From positions 15,060,177-15,124,176 of the forward strand of contig NC_092659.1 in the NCBI RefSeq assembly GCF_032118995.1: a DNA stretch of 64,000 nt, written 5' to 3'. The DNA is from Asterias amurensis (taxonomy: Eukaryota; Echinodermata; Asteroidea; Forcipulatida; Asteriidae). Positions 36,901-49,540 of this stretch are shown here, piece by piece (the first letter of the stretch is position 1; each line of letters begins with the position of its first letter). A program made the position numbers and the translations under genes. The notes under the pieces were generated by a model. That model worked only from the letters and a program-made list of their open reading frames with translations. It did not search any database and had not been told where the DNA came from.

Positions 36901-39900
36901 CTGCAACATGTCATTTACATTTGTAAATAAATGTTGTTTCTATTTTCCAAAACTATAGTAACATGACAATTATCGAGTACTGACTGTTGAAGGTAAACGA
37001 TAGATCCTGGAGGTGTCCATGCTATCTCTATAGTACTCAAGATTATTTACAAAAGAATGAGTTTTTGTTAACAAACAGAGTAGTTGTTTTACCAGGTTGT
37101 AGTGGATCTCACAGTAGGCCTTGCCGTTACGCTCATAATGCTTATGACCAAGAAATGGCTTCTCACAACGAGCGCACACAAAGTGCTGCAAAGAAAACAG
37201 AAACAAACAAAAAAATAGTCAAGATATTAAGACACACTTCTGTGTCGCAAGATGAAATCCTCGTGTCAGGATCACTTCCCAACAGACCCATTGCATTTGG
37301 CCTAAACGCTGAGGACAAACAATGAAAAACAATGAAAAACATGCACGTGTGTACGTAGATTGGTCCCCTGTTCTTATTTGTAAATAGACCTTAATCATAA
37401 AAAGAGTAAAAATTCAGACTGACTCCTTGCATGCACGTCATACGCGGCGAATGTGCCATGCTTACCATATTGGTGGGCGATTAGGTTTGCGTGCAAACGC
37501 CGCGTCGCCTAAAATGCGCACTTCACTGAATAACGCACGTTGACATTGACCACCAAAATGACGCATCCAAGATTATTCTGATGATGACGTCAGGGTCAAT
37601 ACCATACATAACACAGAAATCTCAAATTGTAGTGAATATTAAAACAAAAGATGGCAAGTAACAGCAGTACACAAACGATAGGTCAAGAACAAGAACCACC
37701 ATATTAAAACTATTAAAGCCCCTAATTGTCAAATGTAAGTAGAAACACCAACCAGAGGAGGTGAAGTGGGGGAAAAATAGTAAACAAATAAATACAATGA
37801 ATGAAAAAAATACTAATAGGATTTGACATCTCTTGCACAAATGAATCTAAGTGATTTGTCCCTGTCAAAGTTTAGGGTGTTGATAGAGCCAGTCACATAC
37901 ATGTAACTCCACGGCGGACATTCCTGATTCATACTTCATGGAACAATTTTTTTAAATTTTCCCTAAGGTTGGTTATAGACGGTAGTGAATAACCCCTATT
38001 TTGCTATGAAAGTCACCATTTTGTAGGGCAAACAGTATGCGCATCCAAACGCGTACATCAATGAAGCACGCAGCATTCCCGGTTTGATTTCTACAGCACA
38101 TGTACGCAGACACCCATGTTGTAGGACAAAAATTTGAACTGTGACATCATATCCAATAGGGTCTATTGTAGCTGACTCACCTCCACATGCCAATGTTTGC
38201 CCAGAGCAGTGACGATACGCTCCTCAATCGGACGATGGCAGGCACCGCAGATGGGTATTCCCTGCTTGTCATGACATGGTAGGCAATACAGCTCACCACG
38301 CAGCTCACGGGCACTCGGAGTCAACTCTTCTCTGTTACGGGTAAGGTGACAAAATATGGGTTACGTTATGTGATTAGCGGAACAATTTTAAAACTCCAAG
38401 AAAAGAAACATGTATTTTCATACATGTGCTTGTTTCGTGCAAGATCTTATTGTGGTTTGCACTTTGTACACAATCACATGATTGTCTGGTGCAACAGAGA
38501 GAAGTCTTGGGAGAAGAGAGATGATTACCAGACCTATTGAATGTGAAGCAACTGTATAGTCAATGAGAGGCGTCCTGCATAACTGTTTGTTTTTCAAACA
38601 ATGAACCCACTAAAGTAAACAAAAATTGAGGTACAGTTGGTAAGAATCACAGATACATTTTAACAATAAAACGTATTGCTAGTACCTTACATTATAACAA
38701 CTTGATAAAACTTTGAAGATTGAAATGATTTTAACGAATATAATTCTAAAGCAACATGTCATTGTAGTTTATACCTGTATTGATCAAGTGGTGACAAAAG
38801 CATAAAGAAAGAGGTACATTACGAGGGTAGAAATTGGAAATAAAATCAGAGTATAGATTAAACATTTCCAATGAAGGTCACAGATTGCTATTCTGATGCA
38901 GCTGTACTTACCCGCATTTGCAACAGTTGAAGTGATACGGGTGATAATACTCCATCTTCCACTTAATGTGACCATCCTCCTCAATCAGGCCACTGTATAA
39001 CACACATTAATCATATAGTAAGGTACATATTATGCGGATACACCATGTACATGAAACTCCAGGCCTGGAATTTCACGAAGGCCATGGCCTCGTTGCCCTT
39101 GTCTTGGCCTCGGTGCCCTTTCAAAAATTCCCAGAGACTGTAAGATTTTCCAATGGAAGTGCCCTTTTCAAAATGAAAATGGCCTTGCCCTCTCAAAGAT
39201 GAAATTCCAGGCCTGAAACTCCCTATGATTTGAGTTGTGGTTCTGAAAAATACCGTTGGCATAACTCAAAGTTTCAAAAAGAATGTTCTGATCTTTTTCA
39301 GAAGGCGATCAGAGCACACTGATCGAAACATTGCGTTGCTAAACCACCGGTTCTTTTAAAACTACCACAACCCTTTTAAGGTACTACAAAAATCGGTCTC
39401 CTTGATCACAAAAAAACTTAAATACATGTTTTAAAAAGTTTTTGAGCACCTTATTGTTGGACAACAATATGACGACAATCAAACCAGGAAAACTGAAGCG
39501 AACTCCTTCTCTTGTTGATAAGTGCACTTGGTTCTTTTACGTGCATTACACAACAGACGGGACCAACGGCTTTATGCCCTAAAGGACGCAGCAATAATGG
39601 TAAATTGTCTTGCTTAAGGACACAAGTGTCTCGACTGGGACTAGAACCATCATTCTGCTGAGCAGAAACACATGAGCTTGAGCCACGTGTTCTTATCCGC
39701 TCAGCCACGCCATGTAAAATTGTACAAAAAAAGTTACTGTCATTGAGATACTTACTGGCACTTGAAACAGATATACTTTCCACTACCTGCAAAAGTGGAT
39801 AAAAATCACAAAGTTCAGTTCAGTGAATGATCCTCTGAGGAAAGATTATTAACCGTTTTATGGCCAAATATCAGTGAATGTAAATGAGCAGGGACAAATA

Positions 39901-42900
39901 CACATTTCAGAGAGTCAAATAACTGTGTGAAGGTTACCAGCCTAAATACCCTGACACATGCAATATGTAAGTGGTATCCTTCATATTATTGCTTAGCAGA
40001 AAATGGTTGACCAGTATTTTCTGCTTAAATGAAGTTTGGCCCTGGCCACTAAACTTCTACAATACTGTCACATTATGTCTATGTACTTACCTGCTGCTTT
40101 TTCTTTGAGATGACATGGGCGACACAGAGCTCTGTACACAGAAAGAAAAGAAGAAGGAAGATGAGTTTTTTAAGACAAATGCAGCGATACAAACCAGGAA
40201 ACTGACAATTTACAAATCACACTGATTAAAATAAACTCTTTCACAAGCCAAATGGTCTTTAGCGACCGGTTTAAATCTCATCAAAAAAATAGCTGTAAAA
40301 CAAAAAACAATGATCGCACGACCAAACAGTTTTCAGAATGATAAAGAGGACCCTATAGGGTGTTATTGTGACCTGTTTTTAGGGGGGTCGCTATCTGCGG
40401 GAAAAAAGTTATTAATTACTGTGTCAACAGGTTTAGTTTATCACTAAAATATGGTGCATGAAAGGGTTAAAGGTAATCTACAACTCATTTTGCATGTACG
40501 ACTCTTACTTGTTGACCAGAAGTAATAATAAACGGCTGAGGGGCTAAGTAAATAAATGAGTAAAATGTTATATTAATTTAAATTTCACCCATATACACAA
40601 AATCACAGGCATATTACTCAGGTGGGATTCGAACCCATGATCAAATCTAGAGCTGTGTCAAAATATTGTATTACTCATTTAATAAATTCAAAGTTTTCTC
40701 TTTACCTTCCTCTGTTCTTAATAAATCCAGTATCGGCCAGGACGGCAGTACAAAGCTCACAGCGGAAGCATTCTGCATGCCAGTTGTTATTCATTGCCTT
40801 GATCACACGACCAATCACAAACTCTCCTATCATGAGATAACAAAGTGGGAATCGGAATTAGAGGATATAAAGCAACAAACATTGTCTTCATTGCTCCCGT
40901 GCAACAAACATGGATTGTTGTGACATAAATTGTGTTGTAAAAAAGCATATTTATGCTTTTTTCCATTGAAACCCTAACCCTCCAAAATTTGTCTGTAGAC
41001 CATATCGATTATGACGTCACCAATACCTGCCCTTCAACATGGTGTCTCAAAGCCGGTGCGTGTGGGCGCTGTGCGTGTGCCGTAGAAATCAAACCGGGAA
41101 TGATGTGTGCTTCATTGATGTACGTGTTTAGACGCGCATACGGCCTGCCCATTCAAGATGGCGACTTTCATAGCAACAAAGGGGTTATTCGATACGGTCT
41201 ATATCCTCTTTCTCGAATTGAAGGATTTTGAACAGAGGGGATGCAGTCCCATCTTATCACTGGGTCAGGCAGATTTAAATGTGTGTACTGCTCAGATGCA
41301 CTTAACATACGATATTATATTGTAGGCTGGCTTAGATAGTCATTAAAAAAACACAGCTGTTTCGATTTGAAGGTCAATTATAATTACAAAAACTTGTGTG
41401 TGTAGTTATTGGTACTGAAGCATCAGTAAAACTATCTGGCAGATTTTACCCCCCCCCCCCGCCCCCAAAAAGGGTGATTTGTTTTTCTTCTCGCTTTAAT
41501 TTGGTTTTGTCATAAACTGCACAAGATGTATTGCAAAATGCACAGAAGTCTCGTCATTATATGGCAAAGGCTTAGGAACTTACCACATTTTCCACAGCAT
41601 GGAGCAAACAGCACTTGGAAGTCATGCTCACAGTACCTCCTACCTTCAAACTAACCAAAGATATATCAAATAATAATATTAATAAATAATAATAATAATG
41701 AACAACCATTTTTAGTTGGTATGACACTGCTCTAGAATTGCAAAGGTTGTGGGTTTGAATCCCACCCGAGTAATATGCCTGTGATATTTGTCTTTCATCA
41801 CAGAACTCGGGAAGGTACTGAGTATACAGTGCTAACACACATCAGTGTATAGGGGTAAAACCAAAATGAACATTCTTACATACTACAGTGCATATCACCA
41901 CGAGGTCCCTATGCGCTGTCAGTATTTTCCTACGAGGTATATGGAGCAACATGCTGAAAACCGATTCTTTTACATGGGATTACCATTTAATGGTTTACAA
42001 TTAGGTGGCTGTGATGCAATATGCAGCCAAACAACTGTACTCTAAGCTGCATGGTAACGGTGACGGATTAATGTAGCTAGCTGTCAATAAGCAATATTTA
42101 ACTAAGATAGTTGGTTAGATTTATGTTATGGCTAGAGCCCTAGGTCCTCTTTGATGCATTGGGTTTGCGTAGTGATCTCTCTCCGTCTCTTCCACCTCTA
42201 GGGCCTTGGTTCAATTCCCCACGGGGCACTAACTGGATTGGGTTTTCAGTCCGTAACTGATTGCGAGGGTTTTTTCCTGGAATAATTTTATGTTTTCCCT
42301 CTGGAATCTGATAGTCTTAATGATAGTTGGGACCTGATAATATTGAAATTTAATATCAGCAGTTACAACATTTCAATATATAACATGAATTTAGAAAGCT
42401 TGATTTCTGTTACATGTGGTCAAGGTAATAAGACTAACCAAAGGTTCGCCCTGCAAAGGCTTAAAGTTTGACAACTTACCTCGAAAAAGGTTCCCTCAGG
42501 AAAGGGGCGGAAACACTGAGCACATCTAGAAATGAGAAAAGGATAAATTGCTAAAAAACTTAGTAACTTAAGACTGAGAATGATGAAAACCAACTGAATT
42601 TGAGTCCTGTAAGGCCAGTGCTAGCCTGTCTATCCTTGCGGATAAAGAAATGGAACCAGTCTAAGTGAAGACAAGTAATTGTTATTTTTGCCTGTCTTCG
42701 ATTCTCAGCAATCAGACAACCTCCTGAACAGGATATTGGTGAGTAAGGATTAAAGGAACACATTGCCTTGGATCGGACGAGTTGGTCTATAAAAAGCATT
42801 TGTAACCAGTTGTTATAAAATGCATAAAGTTGGAAAGATGTTTTAAAAGTAGAATACAATGATCCACATCAATTTGCCTCGAAATTGCGTGGTTTTCGAT

Positions 42901-45289
42901 TCACTTTGCGAACTAACACGGTCGGCCATTATGGGAGTAAAAAATTTGACTCCCATAATTGGCCGACTGTGTTAATCACGAGGTAAAAGGAAAACCATGC
43001 AATTTCGAGGCATGTTTGTGTGGATCATTGTATTCTACTTTAACAACATCTTTCTAACCCAGATGCGTTTTATAACAAACAGTTACGAAGGCTTTTAAAA
43101 GACCAACTCGACCGATCCAAGGCAACGTGTTCCTTTAAGGAAGTCCATCTTTTAAATCCTCATGTAAACTTAAAAGCTTTTAACACAACTCACACAACAT
43201 AACTTACACAAAGCATTCCTCGTGCCACATTTCCCCGTTGGAGTTGACAATCTTTTCATCCTCTCTGAACCCATCAGTGCAGCGGGTACAGATGGATATC
43301 CCACCCAGCGACATATTGAGCTACGATTCAAAGAAACCAAGAACATATATAATAATAATCTGGGGGGCTAATCATGCTTACTCGCAGCTAAGAGCTGAAT
43401 TGCAAAGGACGCAGCTAGAGAAGCAGGCATGCAAGGGCGCCTTTGGCTGCCAGCCACATTAACCCATTATGACCACGGAGCACAGCCAAGATTGAAAGTG
43501 TTTGATTTCATTCCCGAGGAAGGAAAACCGGATAGTCTGGAAAACCCTCGCGGCACAGCAGAGAACCAACGCACAACTCAACTCCGATATGGCCCTCCCC
43601 GGGAATCGAACCAGGGTCACCTTGGTGAGAGATGAGGGCTTTACGCACAAGCCAACCGTGAGACATTGAACACAAAATACAGTGAGAAAACGTCAAAATT
43701 GTTAAACAGATAAAAATATACATCTTCTAAATCCTCTCTCTTTTTAATCCTTGCTGTGCCTAAATGTTTACAAAAACTTTGGAGGTCAGTTGCCTACGTC
43801 TGTACCCCCTGGGTTGTACACCATCAGTTACTAAATATAGTAGGAAGGTTCAACGTTGAACATTCAAACAAATTTATCAACATCTTGCATGTAATTTACC
43901 ACGAAAACTTAAATAATTAAAATCAAACAACACAGCTACACAGATTAGAGTTTGAATCATAAAAGTCAATTGCTTAAATTTGACTATTCTTGAACTGCAC
44001 TTATTTAAAAATAAATCACAAGAACTGTCTTAATAAAGTTTCAAGCATGTGAAAGGGTAAAATATCAAACAAATATTCACTACAAATTGATGTTGAATCT
44101 TACCACTACTTGTCATTTATTGCTTCATTAAGATTAAAAGAAATAATAATAATAACAATAACCGTATTTATAACGCGCCTTTTGCCAAAGGATACAAAGC
44201 GCCAGGTATTATTACTGCAAGGAGTGGGGCGAATTTTTGAGATATAAGACCTAATCCTTAAGCACCATGTAATGATTTACAAGGTGCTATGGCGCAATAT
44301 GCTGCCAATCCAGCCAGGAACACCGGGGCGCACCCCTTCTCTTTTCGATAAGTGCACTGGATTCTTTTACATGCGTTTACACAACACATGGGACCAACGG
44401 CTTTACGTCCCATCCGAAGGACGAAGCAATGGTTATGTGTCTTGCTTAAGGACACAAGTGTCACGGCTGGGGATTCGAACCCACACTCTGCTGATCAGAA
44501 ACACCAGAGTTTGAATTCGGTGCTTTTAACTGCTCGGCCACGACACTCCCAAATAGCCCACACACTCAGACATAATTGAGAATGCCACTTGATAGTTAAA
44601 TAAAATGAACATTTTGTTTTCAGTGGTACTGGTAGTCATCTTTTTTTTTCTTCTTATATTCATCTTGGGTTTACACCATTGACATCATACTCAAAATTGC
44701 TGTTAAAGTCTCTCATAAAAACTACATAAAAGCCCACAAATCCTTTAAAATACTACATAGTTTATAAATTATTTGTAGAACTTGAATGTAGATGTAGTGT
44801 TGCAAGTTGTAAATGTAACTGTGTAATGTAAGCAATCCAATGTATCCCATGGTCATGTCGTCCCACAGTCACACTCTCACAGGATGAACCAATAATCAAA
44901 GAACATCCCAAAGGCCAAATTACAACGGAAGGAAATACCAAGCTTCCGTCTCTATGCAATGTCAAAACATGAAAACATGTACAATATGCCAATGTCGTAC
45001 AAAACTGATCCAGATTGCATGAGCACTCAGTGCGGTATGCTAGGAATGTGTACATGAACGCCCAGCAATAGTCCGCACTTACGGTGTACAACAAGTGCGC
45101 CCATCAACACTGTAAAAAAAAAACCGATGAAACAGAATTCCACACGAAGTTTTCTCACAAAATCAATATATTTCCAAACTATTACAGCAATCTATCTATG
45201 CCTTGGTAATGTAAGATGCCCCTAAAATGAATGATACAAGTGATTGACAGCGAGAAAATGTGAAAATTAGGACTTACTTGGTGGGGCAT
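33794..45289 (-). CDS. LIMS1: PINCH (LIM and senescent cell antigen-like) adaptor, complete, 13 coding exons
   Basis: Exons sum to 1014 nt, 337 residues (vertebrate PINCH is about 325-340). Five LIM domains with Cys/His zinc ligands at about 15-72, 76-133, 140-197, 199-252 and 258-315, then a basic tail ([17 protein letters not shown]). Near-diagnostic segments: [53 protein letters not shown]-like [15 protein letters not shown]. Established: PINCH binds the ILK ankyrin repeats through LIM1 and parvin via ILK at integrin adhesions. Start: 12-nt coding exon at 45289 (MPHQ) joins in frame and has an in-frame stop just upstream; an internal ATG at 43314 (NMS) is the alternative. Vertebrates have one or two PINCH genes; orthology to LIMS1 versus LIMS2 cannot be set here. 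Confidence 0.95.
34565..34710 (-). mobile_element. SINE R9 fragment
   Basis: Body fragment with the TTACGTCCCATCC-like block (here AGCGTCCCATCCAAAGGACA), reverse orientation. Confidence 0.45.
34938..35013 (-). CDS. LIMS1: PINCH exon 12: LIM5
   Basis: [18 protein letters not shown]; phase 1 to 2. Confidence 0.93.
35451..35694. mobile_element. R2 element inserted in an R10-like repeat
   Basis: Complete R2 flanked by GGTTCTGAAAAGAACT on one side and the matching repeat on the other. Intron 11 of PINCH. Confidence 0.8.
35872..35920 (-). CDS. LIMS1: PINCH exon 11: LIM5 start
   Basis: [16 protein letters not shown], 49 nt, phase 0 to 1. Confidence 0.93.
36265..36650 (+). mobile_element. R1 copy
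   Basis: Full length, in intron 10 of PINCH. Confidence 0.8.
37093..37185 (-). CDS. LIMS1: PINCH exon 10: LIM4
   Basis: [26 protein letters not shown]; phase 0 at both ends. Confidence 0.95.
37976..38166. mobile_element. R11 element, copy 1
   Basis: TAGTGAATAACCCCTATTTT to CATATCCAATAGGGTCTAT; inverted relative to 40995-41203. Ends about 14 bp from the PINCH exon 9 donor. Confidence 0.6.
38181..38331 (-). CDS. LIMS1: PINCH exon 9: LIM3-LIM4
   Basis: [34 protein letters not shown]. An R11 element ends about 14 bp past the donor. Confidence 0.94.
38912..38992 (-). CDS. LIMS1: PINCH exon 8: LIM3
   Basis: [25 protein letters not shown]; phase 2 to 2. Confidence 0.93.
39490..39716 (-). mobile_element. 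SINE R9, diverged minus-strand copy
   Basis: Shares AAGTGCACTTGGTTCTTTTA (reverse) and the head with the 29124 copy. In PINCH intron 7, ending about 40 bp from exon 7. Confidence 0.6.
39756..39786 (-). CDS. LIMS1: PINCH exon 7: LIM3 start, 31-nt microexon
   Basis: SGKYICFKC, phase 1 to 2; the GKYIC motif fixes it. Confidence 0.9.
40091..40131 (-). CDS. LIMS1: PINCH exon 6: LIM2 end
   Basis: [13 protein letters not shown], 41 nt, phase 2 to 1. Confidence 0.92.
40706..40826 (-). CDS. LIMS1: PINCH exon 5: LIM2
   Basis: [33 protein letters not shown]; phase 1 to 2. Confidence 0.94.
40995..41203. mobile_element. R11 element, copy 2, inverted
   Basis: Shares ATCAAACCGGGAATG and CATTGATGTACGTGTTT with the reverse of copy 1; intron 4 of PINCH. 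Confidence 0.6.
41584..41650 (-). CDS. LIMS1: PINCH exon 4: LIM1-LIM2 junction
   Basis: [19 protein letters not shown] then GKCG. The acceptor ttag|TTTGAAGG keeps the frame; a nearby gaag|GTAGG does not. Confidence 0.92.
41693..41862 (+). mobile_element. Third SINE family, copy 2
   Basis: GGGTTTGAATCCCA, GAGTATACAGTGCTAACAC, CATCAGTGTATAGGGG. Preceded by an AAT-rich stretch. Short reverse pieces also lie near 21004-21055 and 40603-40660. Confidence 0.55.
42150..42310 (+). mobile_element. Second SINE family, copy 3
   Basis: CCACCTCTAGGGCCTTGGTT, GGTTCAATTCC, GGGGCACTAACTGGATTGGG. In intron 3 of PINCH. Confidence 0.6.
42480..42525 (-). CDS. LIMS1: PINCH exon 3: LIM1
   Basis: [16 protein letters not shown]; phase 2 to 0. 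Confidence 0.93.
42750..43138. mobile_element. R6 foldback element
   Basis: About 389 bp, nearly one long hairpin: ends TTAAAGGAACACATTGCC and GGCAACGTGTTCCTTTAA, centre GACTCCCATAATTGGCCGAC. Intron 2 of PINCH. Confidence 0.8.
43208..43320 (-). CDS. LIMS1: PINCH exon 2: LIM1 first half
   Basis: [26 protein letters not shown]; acceptor gtag|CTC, donor TTTGT|gtaagt. Confidence 0.93.
43450..43680 (-). mobile_element. Possible tRNA-derived SINE
   Basis: Minus strand has GGTTGGCTTGTGCGTAAAGC and GGTTCGATTCCCGG at roughly tRNA A/B-box spacing. One copy only. Confidence 0.35.
44140..44553 (-). mobile_element. SINE R9, minus-strand copy with AT-rich tail
   Basis: Reverse complement of the 29124 element through head and body, ending in an ATAATA-like tail at 44140-44160. 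Head includes B box GGTTCGAATCCCC. Intron 1 of PINCH. Confidence 0.7.
45278..45289 (-). CDS. LIMS1: PINCH exon 1, coding part (12 nt)
   Basis: ATG CCC CAC CAA then gtaagt. In-frame TGA directly precedes ATG. Joined to exon 2 it gives MPHQLNMSLGG, like the longer vertebrate isoforms that end in NMA before LIM1. The 5' UTR would extend toward 45350. Confidence 0.65.
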
Positions 45290-48176
45290 TCAGGATGATC
45301 GGTTCAATATCAACACAGCGACTGCGGAAGTTACATGTAGAATGGCGCCCTCTGTTGACAAAAGGGGTGCGGTGACCTAGTCTGGGTCCGTGGGTGGATG
45401 GGTGGGGTTGGAGAGAGAGAGGGGGGGGGGGGGGGGTAGACTTGTCCAGTGTCGCATTTTATTCTGGAATAGTCTGGATGGCTCTTTTAAATCATTACGG
45501 TCTCTTTCTATTTTAAAAACTCGTTTTTTTTTTAATAAAAAAAAAAAAAAAATCAATCACAATATACTTTAGGCCTATGTAATTTTGGATAATTATTGTG
45601 GGAATAACAACGCGGGCGTATATTTTATTGTCGTTACCGTTTAGTTCTGTCTTTTCATGTGTGTCTGTCCATGTATGTCCTTGTTGTCCATAGGTTGGGG
45701 AACAAAAGCTGTTACTTCAACCGGACCGTATATAATGTCAGTTTGTTTATGGTTTAATTCACTTTTGTATGTGGACAATGTATGTAGACCACCCGGAAGT
45801 AAGCTTTCTGTGGGACGGTTTGATTGGTCTGAGGTCTGAGGTGATGTTTGTCACTCAGCCGCACCCACATCACATAAGACCAATCAAAACACAGATATGT
45901 AAAGCTTACGTCATCTGGATACAATGACATCATTGTATCCAATGAAATCACTGGAAGTTCTGTAAAGTAATACAGACAGGATACCAGTGATACCCAACTA
46001 AAAAGTTATTGCCTGCATCACTGTGCAGAAGAAGACCGAATCCATCTGAATTGTTCAAGCGTTGTTTACTCTTCAACCTATTACTAATGGTCTTCAACCT
46101 TTCAATTATAGCTAATGGCTCCTTGCAAAAGAACCCCATGCATGAATCGGTTCTGTATGCCACTTTGATTTTTCAATTCTGCAGTTTAATTGCAAGCAGC
46201 AACTGGGCACAGCAGAGCACACATTGTACATAAAGCCTGATAGATTTAGTTGCGCACGTCGCGATTAAGGAAGGTCTCAATTAACTAAGGAACTGTTCCC
46301 CTTTTTTGATTGGAAAATCAAGGTAGTCTCAAATTTGACAGACTATTATCTCGTGAACCGTGAGTTCGACGACATGTATTCGTCTTAAGATATAACTTCA
46401 TCGATACCCATGGGACTGGACAGGGTGTCATTACGTGTCGTGCGTTTATTTTGTGTCGCTGCTTGATGATTAGTTACACACGACCTCGGGTTGTAAATGG
46501 TGTCAATTATTACTGTTTGATGTCTGATCATTCCTGGTGAGCCGTGAATGCAAAAAGGTTTTCAACCTTGTTCTTTTCAGCTTTGAATTTCCCGCTGTGG
46601 AGATGGTTTATTGATGATTTTGCTTTTTGTGGTTTAATGATAGTTTTTCTTATGGTAAAGCGCCTGGGAGCATTTTAATGGATTTGACATTTCAGGCAGA
46701 AATTGTCAAGGGATGTTTTCTACTATCAGCATCATCATCATAATTAGACCATTAAAATTTTATGTAAATCTTGATCTTTAAACGAGATTTTTTCTTACAA
46801 ATTCTGCAATGTTCCTTGAAATAAAAGAACTACGCATTGAAGCGAATGAAGAATGCGTTATAATCCCAGTGCGGTAGAGCGCGACTTTTAATTTCAATTT
46901 TTAGTCCCTTGTCTGGTCTTTTATACATGATTATAAAATGGATGGTACCAACTACGTGTAAAGCAGAGTAAAGAAAAGGTAGGCTGAGTATTGCATGACG
47001 TTGAGTGTTTTTTTTTGTCTAATGTAAATATTTTCAAATCAATTTACGGTTTATTTCATGTCGGCAGACTACATACGTATTTCAACGAATTAATTTAAAT
47101 AAATCTGTAGTTTTCATATTTAAAGAGGGTCCCCAAGGTCAAATGCGGTATTCAAATCCACTTATTTTTCAATGGATGTAGTATTTGGGAACATTGGGGG
47201 GAAATTGCTAGGCTCTACCCTCACGATAAAGCCTGTTTAAAATGACTGTTTTTGCAAAAATCGAAGCACGTTCGATTACGTCATAGTTAAAACATGGCAG
47301 AAAAACGCTCAATTATTTACATGATGGTAACATTGTATGTACGTTATATCTTGCAGGTGCATGTGATGCACATACACATGTTTTTGTATGGACTTGTCGT
47401 GTACATACACGTACACAATAACTATCATACGCATTACATTCAATATATCTTGATACGTAGGCCTACTACATGATATCTTTTCGTTTACCTACATGTTTAC
47501 TTTATATACTTCGTGAACATACATGTACACACATTCCCTTTTGTTTGCATCCCTGTGGAGACATCTTTTGTTCTTTCCAATATCCGCATGCGTCGCCTGA
47601 CGGCCTCCGCATGCGGTTAGTGGTACGAGTGCGGATGACTTGTGTGCACAGTAGTCGTACGATGTGACAATGTGTATACACGGGTGGGTCGTGCGGTGTG
47701 ATTACACGCACCACGCACAGTGTATACGGGTGGGTTAACAGCGGCGTCTTTTCGGAGTGAATAATGCGACTGCCTTGAGCAAGGCTAGTGTTAATCCTGA
47801 ACCCCCCTGAAGATATTATACATTTTAAAAACCAATGCTGTATGAACTTCAGTGCCGATCAATCAATCAATGCATCTACAATGTTTATTATTCCATTTAA
47901 CTATAGTTTCCCAACAGTATATCATCCTTCCAAAATGTTTATTTTACCACATATATGAGAGGACGTGTTAATATCTAAAAGTAAACAAAAAACGAGAAAT
48001 CAGACGATGCCTTTACCGAGTAGTGAGTGAGGAATGATGAAGCAACCTGACAGCTTTAATAACACGCAAAGAGTCATTCTCATCCAGGCTCATCCATTTC
48101 AATCAGCCGCTTGAAACTTGAACGGACCTCGTCTATGTTAAAGGCACTGGACGATTGGTTATATTGTCAAAGACCA

Positions 48177-48418
48177 GGGCCTAATTTCATAGAGCTGCTA
48201 AGCACAAAAATTTGCTAAGCATAAAATATCTTCCTTGATAAAAACAGGATTACCAACCAAATTTCCGTGTGATTTTCAGGATAAGCAGACAACTGCTGAA
48301 TACAGCAACAAGCAATATATAACAAATAGAAATTTGGTTGGTAATTCTTTTTTTATCAAGGAAGAAATTTCATGCTAAGCAACCTTTTTTGCTTAGCAGC
48401 TCTATGAAATTGGGCCCT
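48177..48418. mobile_element. R2 element inserted in an R1 end
   Basis: R1 reverse end pieces lie on both sides (48138-48176, 48419-48472), so R2 came in later. Confidence 0.8.
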
Positions 48419-48480
48419 GTACTTTCACTTGGTGTATCCCAATAGAGGCATATGACATAACAAATCTGGGAGAATAGACA

Positions 48481-48632
48481 GATCCATTACGCCCCGCCTC
48501 CTTACCAGTTGACCAATCACAGCCGCGAAACCCGATCACCATTAGTGCAAAGATCACCAAACGGTTCAAATGGTGATCAGATTTCGCGGTTGTGATTGGT
48601 CAACTGGTAAGGAGGCGGGGCGTAATGGATCG
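48481..48632. mobile_element. R13 foldback element
   Basis: Arms GATCCATTACGCCCCGCCTC and CTTACCAGTTGACCAATCAC, perfect or nearly so. Confidence 0.75.
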
Positions 48633-48892
48633 GTGTATTCGGACTCTATTAGCAATCGTAGTTGTAAGAGAATTATAATGAATGTAAAACGCGTTACACC
48701 CAAAGCTTAGACATATATACAAAACAAATGCTGCTGGTGTGTTCTTTCCAGTTATATGCATTTAATTCAATTTTTTAAAATTGGCAACATCGGACTCATT
48801 TTCACAGAGAGGGTTACCTAGAATGTTTATAGGCTATCCTAATAGTGCACGTTTACAAAAGAGCCTATAGCCCGGACTTCCTGGTGAAAACT

Positions 48893-49271
48893 TTAAAGGA
48901 ACACGTTGCCTTGGATCGGTCGAGTTGGTCTTTGAAAGGCGTTTTCAACAGTTTGTTATGATTAGAAAGATATTTTAAAAGTAGAATATAATGATCCACA
49001 CAAGTATCACTCAAAATTGCGTGGTTTTCCTTTTACCTCGTCGACTAACACGGTCGGCCAATTATGGAAGTTAAATTTTTGACTCCCATAAATGGCCGAC
49101 CGTGTTAGTTCGCGACGTATAATGAAAACCGTGCAATTTTGAGTGATACTTGTGTGGCTCATTATATTCTACTTTGAAAACATCTTTCTAACCATATACA
49201 TTTCATAACAAACGGTAACAAACTCTTTTTATAGACCAACTCTTCCGATCCAAGGCAACGTGTTCCTTTAA
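48893..49271. mobile_element. R6 foldback element
   Basis: Same ends and centre as 42750-43138. Confidence 0.8.
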
Positions 49272-49505
49272 ACACACAGCATGATGGAAAGCAACCTCGC
49301 GGTAAATCTTGCGTTTTATGGAGACTGCCACTGTCTGTTTCTTGATTAACTTTTGACGTGAAGAAAGGGGCACATCTTAAAACCAGTTTTTGTAACTCTT
49401 GAATTTACACGAAAATTAAAGACACACTATGTAACAGTTCCTATAGTTTAGTATCAGTGTATATCTTGCCTGCCAAAAAGCATTGCAATGTACAAGATTG
49501 CTCTT

Positions 49506-49509
<4 letters not shown>

Positions 49510-49538
<29 letters not shown>
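49510..49538 (+). repeat. Poly(A) tract
   Basis: About 28 A in a row with no coding sequence before it; might be a retrotransposon tail. Confidence 0.7.
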
Positions 49539-49540
<2 letters not shown>

